From: Hysterium pulicare CBS 123377
Taxonomy: Eukaryota > Ascomycota > Dothideomycetes > Hysteriales > Hysteriaceae
Assembly: GCA_000467715.1 (NCBI GenBank)
Contig: AJFK01000610.1
Location: forward strand, 1-41,307
DNA length: 41,307 nucleotides
Direction of reading: 5' to 3'
This document shows, one piece after another, positions 1-12,000 of the stretch. The position numbers and the translations under genes were made by a program. The notes beneath the pieces are model-generated. The model saw only the letters and a list, made by a program, of their open reading frames with translations. It ran no database searches and was not told where the DNA came from. Each line of letters opens with the position of its first letter. Positions within the stretch are counted from its first letter, which is position 1.

Positions 1-3000
1 GGAAACCCGATGACGTTTATCATTGCCTCGATCTCTTTTGCGCGTCTCACAAAGGGGAAATGGCTTGAACTAGGCCGATCTTTCATAGCGCTCTGGGTCA
101 CAAGCGAAGCAGTAAGCTGGCACGGGCGTGCAATTGCTGCCAGGAAGAATATTCTTGAATTCACAAAGTTCCAATGGGGAATCACCTCAATTCTATGTTC
201 CGCGTGTTGACGGCAACATAGCTTCGAGATAATATATACCGACAGTCAGGGGAGAACCAAATATCAGAGATGGAATCAGCTGTTTCGAAAAGCTACAAGG
301 AGAGGCTGTTTTTGTCGCATGAATCGAGGTCGAGCCAAGTGAGCACAGCGCTTTCCGCCAAACCAACGAAGATGGCGGTTAGAATAAGCTTTCGTGACGC
401 AGCGCCGACAGGAGTAGCGTTATGCTATCTTCGGGTGGGCAAAGCGTGAGATCGAAACCTTTCAACTTTAGACTCTGCCCGCAGGAGAAAATCGGCCAGA
501 CTTACGGGTGAAGTTCCTCTTGCACTTGATATTATTATTCTTTTACCCTCTTCACCTATCCACAATTCCCGCTTCCATCTCCAATTCGCACGCCGATGGG
601 ATAGAGGGCTATGATCCTCCGACCTTGTGCACGCACGAACTCGAGCCTTACCCTGACTATGATTGGGAACCTAAAGTAACGACGAGGTCGTATAGCACCA
701 TTCATGGACAATGAGCAAAGGATTCAAGCGGAAGTGTCGTTTCCCCTCTTCCTTTTCTAAGCATCAATGCACATCCCAAAGTTCTCAGCCACCAACCTTA
801 TTCTCAACCTAGTTAATGCATTAGCCAGCCACAAAGTCTTTAGTAACTGAGCCATTTCTTTTCTTGGCACTGACAAACGCGAGCTGATCATCATGGCAGT
901 TCTTTTTTGGTGTGATGGTTCCAGTGGCAATTGGCTGCGATATACCCGAAGGCGAGGAGGGAGCCGATTGGTGAAGCGCTAAGCATACCAGTTTATCGCC
1001 CCTATTCTCACGGTGGCGGTAGGTTTCCCAAGGCACAAGCGAACGCAAACGTTTCCGGAGCGTGTCTCTCATTTTAAACACATGACCGTCTCCGATTGGT
1101 TGTTGATGACCAGTGAGTATATACCTAGGGCTCCGGCGCCCGTGTATCAGCAAGTACAGCGTTTTGAGGTTGACTGGTATGCTAACCCGGGGGCCATGCA
1201 TAGCAGTGAGCGGGTAGATGCAATTTTTTTACGTCGGAAGTTCTTGTTCCCTCTCATGCACGATCGACCATGTCACGATGTGGAAGGGCTCGCATCTGTA
1301 GAATCCAGCAGATCTAAACGACTTGTCGACACCGCTTTTGAAGTTCGGGATGGATGTGGACGCGACCCACGAAGGACGTTCTCCAGGCATACGTCAACAA
1401 AATCAGTGGCGTTGGAGCTCATATCGAAGACCAGTTGTTTCAAGAACGTCTCATTAATAGCAATCTTTGATTGGAAAGCCCCTGACGATGAACGTATTCA
1501 CGACAGTAGGCTTGCCGCCTCTCGTAGCGATTGGGCAAGGATAGGTGTTTGCAAAATTCATCTGGGGCCATTTCTTGCCCGACATCTTACGTGAATAGGG
1601 AAGTTCTAAGCAGGTTAGCATCTTCTTCGATCGCTATATAGTTCTGAGGCTCACCATCACCTGCCGGTTGGGTTATTTTTTAAAGAACGCCATTTGGAAA
1701 ACATCTTAAATCAGAGAGAACTAGACTGAAACGGCAATTAGACGGTCTGACAAGGTTCTTCATCCGAGTACTTGAGTGATTCTCAGCTAAAATATCGCAC
1801 AATCGATTGTGCTCTTTGAGAAGAAGTATGAACGGAGAACAAGACCCAGTCTTTATTTGTGCGCGGGTCACTCCCAGTGAGCGAAATTTCCGGATCTCCC
1901 GTCGGTCGAGTGTTGGGTGCAACACTCGTAGTGTTCGATAGCAAATACTAAAGCCTCGCCCTTCATTCGCGTCATAAGCTCCTGTGTTGCAGTTTCCCAT
2001 TTTCGAATGAGCCTAAGATATGCGCCAGCTCCCACGTGTTGCTATATAGAGAGGATACGTCCCGCCAAGTAAGGATGCTATTCACATTTTCTCTTGGATT
2101 CTAAGGTGGAGTGGCTGCGCATGAATACGCTCTGGTCCTAGGGACTGTACGGGTTGTAGCTGGGTAACATTGCCGCTCGTCATTCGGGGTGGTAACATTA
2201 CGCTACTCTGTAGGGGGATGCTGCAAAGGTGTAACGTCATGCATCATAAAGTCCACCAAGCCAAGTAGTAGGGGCGTATGCTCGGGGTTGATTATTTTCT
2301 TCCGGCGAAAAAGGCATTGCTGACCGCTTGCGGATTGGGTCTCTCTCTGAAATCTGAAACGCCATCCGCGTACTAGCGCTGGTCGATTTGGCTTCGTCGT
2401 AGTCTCCTTCACTTACTTCGTCGGCCTTGACGACGTTTGCATGGGCCGTCGTACTTTCGATACCACGTAAGATTGGGGTTTGTGTAAGAGGGTTACTTGC
2501 ATATTTCCTACGAGTATACGTTAAACCAACCAATTGACCTTATCTGTTGTGCATCTCGAATCTATATCAAGAGAAAGATGACGAAACGGTGCGTTCGCTT
2601 GTTGAGGGAGTCATGGCCTCGGAACATGCCCAGGCAAAACGGTAACGTTGTCAGGTACGTCGAGACTCTTTCGAATACCGTCGAAAGTTGCGTTATGCGA
2701 AACCGAGCCGTTGATGAATAGCATTTGTAGCTTTTATTTAGGTCATTATGTAATGAAGCTGACATCCGAAGCCGTTGCGCGAATCATCAGCAGCTGATAT
2801 CAGTTATTTCTGCAGTGCATTGTGTGGGCTGCTGAAGTGCGACGATGGTGTTGATGGAGCGGTCACAGACGACAGCCATTAGTGTCGGGCACTGGATAAC
2901 GGTATGTGCATCTGCGCACTGCTGAGAAAGGGCTCCACCAACAGAGTTCATCCAATGACTGCTCGCTTGCAGTTTCAGCTGAGCAATTTTGTGGGTTGGC

Positions 3001-4749
3001 ATTGACATAACCATAATAGACATCCCCCATGGGATGACAAACGGGACAATCAGTAGAAATGATTGCGCACATCGAACGATGACGGCCATTCTTTGAGTCT
3101 TACAAGTGGTTTTCGGCCTCGTCAGATATCACAATGCGATGCTCTATTCGCCATCCGACATGTTACTACAAGCAGCCAGCCCACCATTGCTTAAGCATTC
3201 TCCAGGCCGTACGTTTCCAGGTGCGTGGCTTAATGGCTCTCCGCTATCTTGTGGCCTGGAGGCGCATGCGCTTCGGTTAAATGAGCCAGTATTGCGATGC
3301 ATGTTCTCCGGAGAGCCTCCTAGCCAAAGTTAGCCTTGGTGTGTTTAATAAAGGAGTGTAGCTGTTACCAGAATACAAGGCACTATTGTTTGTCATAGTT
3401 GTTGGGGCGTGCAAGTGCGGGCTAAGAAGTGCGAATTGGAGGCAAGCTAGCCTTCACATTGCCCAGCAGGCTGACGGGCCAAGGACATGTTCACGGAAAT
3501 AAGAAGCCGCCGCTGTGAAACAAAGCATTTTTGAGAACGGCTTCGATTCTTGCTGATACGGAGGTTGATAGGTAGTAAGGGTGAGTGGGATGGCCTCGTT
3601 GCAAAATCGCCCAGAGAAGCTCTAAAAATGTTTTTTTTCGTTACCACCCTCGCAAGCACAGACCGTTGCATAGCCTGCAGACCAAATGGACATGTTTCAC
3701 ACGATTCCGTCCTTCGTACAGGTTCAGTTGGAACTCCAATTTGAAGAACCCGCGCGTTAGTCTTGTCGTCCTCAGTTCTTGGCATGAAAAGTCAATCCAT
3801 CAGTCCGTAACCGTTCGAAAATAAACATAACTTTGCAATACAGAGCTAATCCAGCTTTCTAGTCCCCATAAGCGAACAGCTATCACGCTTTTTGCTGCCG
3901 ATGCCGTTTTTCAAGTGATGCTGATACCGGGCGGACTGGATTCCTGCCAGGTGTTCATGTTAAGGAACCACAGGCGAGATATCGGCGATGCCTTATGTGA
4001 TGTCTTATGTGATTAGGAGGTGAGCGAGGGAAGTCTAATTATAAGACTGAAAGTGAGTACTAGTTTGAGGGTGGAGACGCTGGACGGTATAATATGAGCT
4101 TACCAGGAGCAGGGAGGATTTGAAAGGGCAGAAAATTGCGGAAGTATTTGGTCTGACTACAATGAAGCGCACTTTGTAACGCAAGATCCAAGGGAATAAA
4201 TTTTACAGATTGAGCCAGGCTGAGAGGTTGGTTGGGGTGAAATAGCGATGGTGGTTTGTATTGAAGGTTGGGGAGCGGAGTAACATTTACCAAACCACCT
4301 TAGTGGGAGCGTAGCATTTCCCGTATATTAAAGGTTTCTGGTCTTCTCCTCTCCATCCAGACAGTCAGTATCGGCGCAAAGGCATACCTCTTGTGCGGCA
4401 TTCTCTGCAGATACTCCAAGGTTCAGCGATAGTAATTTTAGCACTTCAAGTTTGGGTTACGAACTTAACGGCCGAAGACCTCTCGTGGCCAGGACAGCGA
4501 AGTCAGGCGCAAACCTCTTGTCGAAATTGTCAGCGATCTGCATGTTGTGCTGTCCTGGTGCCCTCCTGCCCAGCTTCCATGATGTTCTTGTAGATGCGGT
4601 TGTTGGTTGTCGGAATGCCGTATTCTAATGTCCGGCGGTCAGGATCAGATTGCCGAACTATGGCTTGCCCACATTGGCCTCATTGAGCTTATCTGCGAGG
4701 TTGATGAAGGATTTGATAAAGCTCAACCCCGCGCAAGTAGTGTTTATAT
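1..4749. other. No supportable gene; 4.7 kb without recognisable content
   Basis: I see no gene here that I can defend. The longest open stretch is 1013-1594 (+), 193 codons from a GTG, with no recognisable motif and an equally open frame on the other strand. Short open stretches at 2203-2533, 2787-3089 and 3447-3785 (-) also lack motifs and ATG-plus-intron support. No tandem repeat or transposase motif was seen. It is probably intergenic or very old decayed sequence. Confidence 0.5.
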
Positions 4750-5384
4750 TTAAAGCTCTCATTCATGGTTGATTTCATTGAATAATGTAACGGTGTTGCT
4801 TTGATTTTCTGCGAGGCTGGGTGCGTGTCGTCCGGCGCCAGCCCCCCTGTGGTGGAAGTTGATGCCAAATCGTTCCTCGTCTTCCTCATATGCAAGCCCT
4901 TGCTCTTGATGTACTTTTCGGTTCCGGCATCGTGGCCAGTTTGTGCAGGACCGCGAGCGAGGGAGCGAGTGAGAATCCACGCATGTCGGAGCCGCTCAAA
5001 ATCGTGCCGGCCTCCAGAGTGTACTCGCCGTCGGCGTTATTGCGAAAGCGAGCGAAAAACCCTTGGGTCTGCTCACGAGAGAACGAGATGCCGGGGAAGG
5101 AGCTGTGGTTGAAGAGGTAGCGAAGGGCCGTGAGCTTGAAATTTTGCTTGAGCTAGTCGATAGACTGCATTCTCGTCCACGACCGTTGGCTTCACTAGAG
5201 AGACGTGGTCGCTATCTTTGTGCTCGAAGCACAGGACATGGCAGTGCTCGAGGCGCATGTCGCCGGAGCCGCCCATTCTGGTTGCCTTGCGCTTTTCTGC
5301 GCGAGAGAGGACGACCCAGGTGTACAGGGCATCTGCGAAAGTGCGATAGGCGACGTCCAGTGTCAAGGGGACAAAGTGCACCAT
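4750..5384 (-). pseudogene. Broken unidentified coding stretch
   Basis: Read on the minus strand, this region gives long plausible protein in successive frames. An ATG at 5384 opens a frame with MVHFVPLTLDVAYRTFADAL near its start and VSLVKPTVVDENAVYRL further on. Near 5150 the sensible frame shifts to one reading FKLTALRYLFNHSSFPGISF and then a run ending in LAVLHKLATMP. Near 4920 it shifts again to a frame containing GLAYEEDEERFGINFHHRG. At least two frame changes with no GT-AG border of usable length suggest a decayed gene rather than introns. I do not recognise the family, and sequencing indels could produce the same picture. Confidence 0.3.
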
Positions 5385-7404
5385 CTTCGGGCCATTAGGC
5401 TTTCATGCAGGCAAATTTCCAACACATTTCTTTCCACCTCAAATTTCGATTGAAGGAGAGTTCTAGACGGAAAAGATAGCGCCCGCCATAGAGCCGCCAC
5501 GGAATTTCGAAAAGCTTGGTGGAGGCTTTGGAAAGTGCCTTGAAAGTATATGTAATGCGAGATGGAAATAGGAGGGTGTTTAACTGGGTTTGAATAACGG
5601 ACGTGAGGATGGAGAGTGCCTTTCGCGATGATCTGAAGCGGACAGTTGGATAAGCCTCTCAAACTCATATCAGCGGACTTGAGGCTGTAGAAGCTGGGCC
5701 GCTGAAGGATCTCCGGCAATGGCGCGAAGAAGCCTGCATTCCGGTGAGGTCGTTCGGCAATATAGACATTCCTCAATATGTTGGCGCCACGAGTGTTCTG
5801 ACGATGGCTGTCACCTCCCACTCCACTTCGCTCTCATTCACTTCACTTCCAAATGATCGACCGCTAAAATCCGCGCTAAAAACTAGCTCAACCTCGCACC
5901 TCGAAAGTTAGCATTCTGGGCCTCAGCAATCAACACTTTTTTATTATGTTGCCGGATTAGGAAGGAGTTTGGCACTTGGTCTGTGCCCACGCCCTCGCAA
6001 GGTATCTCATTCATGTGAGAGAACCCAGCAGTGCTGTAGTCATTTTTGACGTTTGCTCTCATTCTTATTCTGGAATTGCTTCCTGCGTCAAGCAAATATA
6101 TCACTGTGTTTGAGTATTTACTACTACAGAGAGATCGCATGCCAATCGTTCTTCCTCCAAATCCGTATAGTAGGTCTGGGAGAGTCCCTACATTGTGCAG
6201 GACTGATATACTCCAGAATATGTGAGAGTCCCTTCAAAGCAGGAAGATTGTTCTCGTTCGGCCAATACTCATCTTCAAGCTCCCGAGTGAGCGGGCGTTT
6301 TGCAATATTCAGAGGGCAACTGGATTTGTCACTTTTTTCACGAACACCCTTTGCAACTTTGATCAGCGACGTAAGGCTTCTCGTCAAGAATGAAGCTACG
6401 AGGAGAATCGTCCAAACTCATCTCCAGAGTATATTTTTGATACTCGAGGGACGATCAGGGAAACAAGGCTTTGGCAGGTCAAGAGCCTACTGGACCTAAA
6501 CTTCCTCATCAATGAGCGGAATGCTGCGTTAGGACTTTTCTCTTCAATGTCCTTCACATCCGCTCCAATATCCCAACAGGAGTTAATCTACACAGACTGG
6601 ACTCCTACTGGTTTGGATTTCCAACTCTCTATGTAGGCTTCAAAACCTAATGATATCACCTCCGGTTTCTAAAAAGCTGCATACAAAGCCAGTACAGGTA
6701 CGCATCCACGTATGCACATGCATGCATCACTTGCCACTACGGTATACTCCGACTCATTTGTGATTTCACCGTGCCTGCGCAGAGATGGGATTTCATCGCC
6801 TAGGGAAAATCAATCTCGGCAAGTAGTTGTTTAGCCGATCCACAAGGGAACGACACACAAAGAAATCTCTTTCCTCGACTGGGAATTCATAGCCTCAAGC
6901 AAGGTTTCGACAATGTTCGGATTGGATCTATACAGCATCGTCCGCACTTCCGACCGCATAAAGGTGACAAGGTCGATTCCTGCCGCACTATCAGTTGTTC
7001 GTGTTCTGACCGAGACGCAAGATCTTTCCCGAAGGTCACTGGTTTTATTAACTTCAGCGCGCTTATAGTTACTAGATGCACTTTGGAACGAGGTTACGGA
7101 GCTCCAAAGCTGTCTTGCGCCGATGTGCCTGAAAGAGAACGTCATGAGTCGCAGTGCTCCATATACCAAAAAAGCTCGAGAATGGCCCTTGGTTAGTATT
7201 TCATTTTTTCAATTTTCTAGTTTCTAGGGAGACTTGTGCGGACTCTACATTGTGTCCAGCAATTGCCCTATCGCCGTTGGTGGGCACCAATGTGCCAGCC
7301 TCACTTTCAAATGCCGACATATATGAAAGCTGCGAATCAGTTCCATAAAGCACCCGTTGTTCATCAGGCCTAGCAATCTGGCTCCTCCCATTCCTGTTCA
7401 TGAT
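5385..7404. other. No intact gene; short minus-strand coding-like fragments
   Basis: Nothing here is a complete gene. Minus-strand open stretches at 5883-6140, 6124-6387 and 6831-7169 have protein-like composition (for example DLVTFMRSEVRTMLYRSN in the last) but no domain I recognise and no clear splice borders joining them. The 152-codon minus frame at 5363-5821 overlaps the upstream end of the broken stretch next door and also shows no motif. They may be pieces of one or more decayed genes. Confidence 0.3.
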
Positions 7405-8377
7405 TCAGGTGCTGTTACCCTCGCCCACGTGTTGCTTCTTGGGTCCCAATTTGCCTTTTGATTTCGGAGATTGGTGGTTTTCGGAGTCCGGTTCGGTGTC
7501 GGAGATCTCTTCTGGCTTTTGATCGATGTACAGGGTCATGACGTTCACATTGCTATGTAGGTGTCGAATAGCTTCTTGGAGCTGTTTGTCCGACGTTACG
7601 TAAAACTTGTGTCCGTCAATGCGATAGGTAAGTACATGATTGTCGGTATAATTGACGTTCTCCGCGACATCGAGTATTTGGACGAGCTTTTGGAACTTGA
7701 TAGCCCTGTGAAGAGTTATTGACTGCGGAGGATACAGAGTCGGAGCCAAGAAGAACATACTTCGTATTGAAATTTTTAGTCGACGTGAAAATCGGCTGGT
7801 TATCCTCGATCAAGTCCTCCAAACCCACCATCTCTCGTGCGATAGGTCCCGCTCGCATCTTCATGACCTGGAAAGAACAGGTATCAAGCGGAGCATTCTG
7901 CGCAGCGCGATTTCGAACGCGGGTTTTTCGTGCATTCTCAGCGTAATCCGTGTATCGACCTCGCTTCGTTGGTGGGCTGGTAGCTGCGCTGTAGTCGAAC
8001 CTCCTCTTCACCCCGACCTTGATCTCGTTGGCGAGGTCGGCGATGAGCCCCTTTCGGGCACGATCAGCCCAAACGAAAGGGATCTTCTTGCTGTCGAGGG
8101 AGGGAAATTTCTCGATCAACTTCTCGATTAGTTCGCCTCTCTGCCAATGGGATTCACCCTGCGTAAAGTCCAATTCCCAATAAAATGTATCTCTTAGCCA
8201 AGTGTTGACGGTCTTCCGGATGTCATCGTATTCCGCGTAGGTGAGATCGAACCCTCGTAACAGGTCTTTCCGACTCCAGTTCGGGCCCATGTAGGTCGCA
8301 AGATAGAATTCTTTGTCGGGCGCGGGTTGGTTCGCACGCGGCGCTAGGCGAAGCTCGTCGCCATCATCGTCGGACAT
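7405..8377 (-). CDS. Uncharacterised fungal protein with a C-terminal PB1-like segment
   Basis: Two exons, 8377-7761 and 7705-7405, joined by a 55-nt intron, give 305 aa with the frame kept across the junction (AA|G, Lys206). The ATG at 8377 is the first in the frame. Residues 1-20 are acidic then Pro/Ala-rich. Residues 23-122 form a helical, Trp/Phe-containing region with RGFDLTYAEYDDIRKTV near its start. KRR (124-126) and KRGR (138-141) look like nuclear localisation signals. Residues 207-267 follow the PB1 pattern: LTYRIDGHKFYVTSDKQLQEA, then LYID at 264-267. The tail is acidic (EEISDTEPDSE) and then basic. PB1 domains mediate dimeric protein contacts, so a nuclear scaffold role is inference. 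I do not recognise the whole protein. It is one of the few intact genes in a decayed region. Confidence 0.75.
7706..7760 (-). other. Intron of the PB1-like gene (55 nt)
   Basis: On the minus strand the intron begins GTATGT, contains CAATAAC as a likely branch site 8 bases before the end, and ends TTCACAG. Removing it joins two open frames and gives a total coding length divisible by three. Reading through it instead gives a stretch KYVLLGSDSV, which has a look-alike near 40.2 kb. Confidence 0.75.
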
Positions 8378-9834
8378 GATTGTGGTGATAGATTGACGTA
8401 GTTTTTCCCAAGGGGATCCAAACTGGAGTTGTGAGTTAGCAGGTGAGGAAACTCATGTCGGAAGTTCTCGGCAGAAGCGACTGAGCGTAATGGGTGAGGC
8501 GGTGAAAACAATGCCCGCTTAAAAAGTATGACTCATCTAGGTGAATGAGTGTGACGTCGTACTCATGATTATACAGTTCATAAGGCGTACCCTTTGTGAG
8601 TGCCTGAAGCGTCGCGAAGACCCTTTGATGACTTGTAGTCACTGGTGATCACCAAGGTTTTGGACTATCAAATCCACCTAACCGGCCCGAGAGATCTGAT
8701 TCCCAGCCATCGACTTGCTGTACAAGACACTCAAATTACTCCAATTCTCCCATTTCAGATCCTGAGATATCGAGCTCCCTCACGCTGACTGCATGGTCAG
8801 CCAACTTCTTTTTCTCCCGTCACTCTATTTATCCCAGCTTCCATTTGTAAGTAGGTTTGGAGGTTGTTGTCGGATTGATTTGCGCAATAGGTAGGACAGA
8901 CGTCCTAGGCCTTTCTACCTGCCTCTTGCATTGATTCTCATGTTGGTATTAAACACTAGATCTTGATGCCCTCTGCAGATCATAATCAAAATCTTTATTG
9001 GAGGATCTTCTTTCGCAAACAAATGCTCCCCAAACCATCAAGCGCTCCCAATTGGTCCGTATCAGATTTCATTGTAAAAAGTTCCCATTATGCCCGCAGC
9101 CTAGGCCAAACACGGGATCCATCTTTCTCCATGCTCTCAAGACCATCTTCTTTGCCACCGCACTTGCAATCAAGGATGGCAGAGGGCGGTTCCTGTCCTT
9201 TGTGAGAATCGAGTCCAACGGCGGCGTCAAGAGTTAGGCCATGCCCCTTCCGTCTACGAGCGACGATAGGAACTTCCACATGGCGCGATAGAAACTGCTA
9301 GGCTGCTCCTTCGCGCATACGAGCATCGTTGCTGTTCTTCTGGAGGCTGGTATGGATATTTCCCTCGCGATTGCGGAAGAAGAGGTGGAAGGAGTGGGTG
9401 TTGTACGCACGAATCCCACCACCGGGTATTTGGCTGCTCGAGTTGTGGCTGCAATACTTTAGTCAATATTGTATCAAAGAATTAGCATCCGAGGATATGG
9501 CTCGACAAAGAGCAAGCTAGCACCTCTCGGGATACGACAAGGCTTGTAGAGTATGATATGGAGTAGGTCTGACAATGCTGGAATCACCCGCCAGAATGGA
9601 GAAGAGCAATAAGTCAGGCTCAGACCACACTCTTCCCTTTGACTGAAAACCTTCCTTTCAACCGCCCCCCAAGATCAGGAGCGCAGCACCTCTCAAATGA
9701 GCTCCTTGCTCTTCCCTCTAAGCTCGATTGCGGTGTATGTCATTCCTCCCATTTCAGCTCCAGATTCTCTTGCGACGAGACCAACAGGCGTCAGCGCGCG
9801 AATAGACCGAACTTCCGCCATGAGCTGATATCGC
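8378..9834. other. Upstream region of the PB1-like gene and gene-free DNA
   Basis: The first few hundred bases should hold the promoter of the minus-strand gene ending at 7405, but I see no clear TATA box. A plus-strand frame near 8998-9237 contains LKTIFFATALAIKDGRGRFL, which looks protein-like but has no recognised family and no partner exon. Nothing else could be supported. Confidence 0.35.
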
Positions 9835-10110
9835 TCATTCCGTGCCTGCAGCACTAGCGAGTGGAAGGGCTTCCTTTTCTGGGTCTTGAACTTTCCGGAA
9901 TGTCATGGGCCTCTTTGTCGTATATAGGGTCACAGGTGCATTCGAGGATGACCGCGTCGCGGGAGAACTCATCGAGCGTGCCGTCTTCACACACCATGCT
10001 GTCATTTCCAAGGTGCAACGAAATGAGTTTGAGCTGTAATATGTTGTCCCGTTCCCTAACAGCCGCTCTGTTGAGCTATTCCCCGAAAGAGTTTCTGCGT
10101 GGCCGGCTTG
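9720..10110 (-). pseudogene. Broken unidentified coding stretch
   Basis: The minus strand reads as plausible protein in two frames: LKLISLHLGNDSMVCEDGT and ILECTCDPIYDKEAHDIPES from about 10090 to 9860, then RYQLMAEVRSIRALTPVGLV and GMTYTAIELRGKSKELI from about 9850 to 9710, where it stops. The frame changes between the two parts with no convincing intron. Family unknown. A decayed gene is the simplest reading, at low confidence. Confidence 0.22.
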
Positions 10111-10559
10111 GTCCGCAAAAAACTTTTCCCTTCTTTCCGGGCAGGCGGGATTGTGAATCAAGTTTTGTCTAAGAGATAGGTACTGGAATGGGCAGAGCCT
10201 ACAACACGGGCCCCCGTTGGGTTGTCTCGTAAGCGCGCGACGTCTTCAAGAAGAAAGTGAAAGGACTTGCTCTTTTCTTTGCTATTGGCCCTCTGGCCGA
10301 CTTCTGGCCACACAGTTCCTGGTTTGTTTGTGCGGGATTCAAAGCACTTTTGGAGCGTTATATGGACGCGCCGAGTCGTGTTATCAGCAGATTCATGCCG
10401 GAGAAATCATCTGCTGCGGGAAAGGGGGAAGACTGTCGACCAGCCTCTAGAACTGGAGAGCTCGCTCACCGCGGCACAGCGTAGACAAAATGGTATACCT
10501 AAGATTCTGAGTATACTTCAGAAGGCAAATCTTGATAGAGGGCGCCTTGGGGTCTTACG

Positions 10560-12000
10560 TGGATAAATGGAGTTGGCCCGTTCATCCTTCCTCTGCTGAT
10601 AGAAGGAGAAGGCCTTGACAAGTAGTTGGACTGAGACATTGTAGTCTATGACTACCTTGTTGCGCTTCTCCACAATGCTCACCTAGTCATCAAGTTGCCT
10701 CTTGATCTTTGCATGTTGATACAAAAGCGCTTCTTTGAAGCTCTTGAGCAGTCTAGCCAAGGCCATCTCCATTAACAGTAGTTTATACCTCCCGTGGCAT
10801 TGGGCGTCGACTTTACCATCTGGTCGCACTCTGTGTTTTAGCCTTCGGTCAGCTTTTCGAGACTTGACCCCGCGTCGCCAAATGTAGAATAAGATGAAAC
10901 TCGTCCCCTGCCTGGCCGTCTGCACTTCGTGGCAGTCTTCTCCACCCCGTTGGCTGATTAAGTGGCGATGTTGAATCTATCGGGGCAAAAGGTGATCCTG
11001 CAAAGTGCATTAAGGATGACGTTAGTGTTTCAGTTCCAAGTCCTCGCAATCCCAACTGTCGCAACAGACGTTCTCGTCCGGAGCAAGTTCCGCTTGGTCT
11101 TGATAGTTGGCAATCTGGGCTTCAATCACCTTAAGCTCCCCATTCAGGACCTCATTTAGGAACTAGGTTGGAGTCTCAATATTATTTACGTGGATTTGGC
11201 AGTTTTTGTGGCTCTTTGACTCTTGGAATTTCCCCAAGCACTGCTGGCGTTGAGTCGTTTCTTAATGATAGGTACACAGTGAAGCCCTTGTAGAAGCTTC
11301 TTGTACAGGACTCTTGCGTAATTATACGGCGACTTCTCCAGTTATCTAGCGCATGACAAATGCTGCGCCAGTTGACGTTGTCGTTTGCAGTCTCCAGTCG
11401 AATGTACCAGAAATGCTCAAGTCATAGTCGCTTCTCCTTTATTTACCTCTTATTTTGCGTGGTGTTCTGCATAATCTCACCACCACTGGCTGCAAAATAT
11501 TTCAAATCAACCTGATCCCGAAGCATCTGGCATAGATCCGGATGCAAAACGGCGTCGGGAAGGGTAAGGCCCTTCTCCAAGGTCAAGGAATCCGTAGATT
11601 CGACTGCCAGCTTGCCGTCTACCTTGCCGTATGGCTTCCTAAAATTGTCATTGACGTATTTGGTCAACGCTCCTTTACCGTGTTCTCCACCACGGTCAAG
11701 TTGTAGTTAGTAGAGGTACCCCAGGATTTAAGCATGGCAATCTTATCTTTTCCACAAGCACACGTGAACTTCAGTTGTTCCGAAATTGCCATTGATCACG
11801 GGGAGCAGATTGTAACCAAATACACAGTCATTTTGCCTAGAGAAGAATAAGTATTTGCATCAGGACAATTCTTGCTAGTGAAGTATATACCTCCCACGAT
11901 GAATTGTTAAGTAATGGATTGGAAGTTCCATTGATATCAGGGTCTAGAGAAACATTCCCAGACGTAGTGATGCGCACGCAATTTCAATGACACCCACAAC
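10560..12000 (-). pseudogene. Decayed multi-exon gene, unidentified
   Basis: Several minus-strand segments read as coherent protein but change frame repeatedly. They include VRITTSGNVSLDPDINGTSN (about 11980-11900), a candidate 54-nt intron from GTATATAC to TTCTCTAG (about 11892-11838), NDCVFGYNLLPVINGNFGTT (about 11830-11770), a 74-codon open stretch 11443-11667 containing KLAVESTDSLTLEKGLTLPD, then FLNEVLNGELKVIEAQIANY (about 11165-11100) and, near 10700-10560, VVIDYNVSVQLLVKAFSFYQ. The Asn/Gly-rich first part suggests a secreted or surface protein and the last parts look helical. I cannot name the family, and these could be two adjacent decayed genes. At least four frame breaks make it non-functional as read. 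Confidence 0.3.

Noticed and set aside
508-714. Small plus-strand frame with a signal-peptide-like start
   Set aside because: It begins with GTG, has no ATG or evident upstream exon, and encodes only 68 residues.
1013-1594. 193-codon plus-strand open frame
   Set aside because: GTG start, no motif, and competing open frames on the minus strand. A frame of this length can occur by chance in 41 kb.
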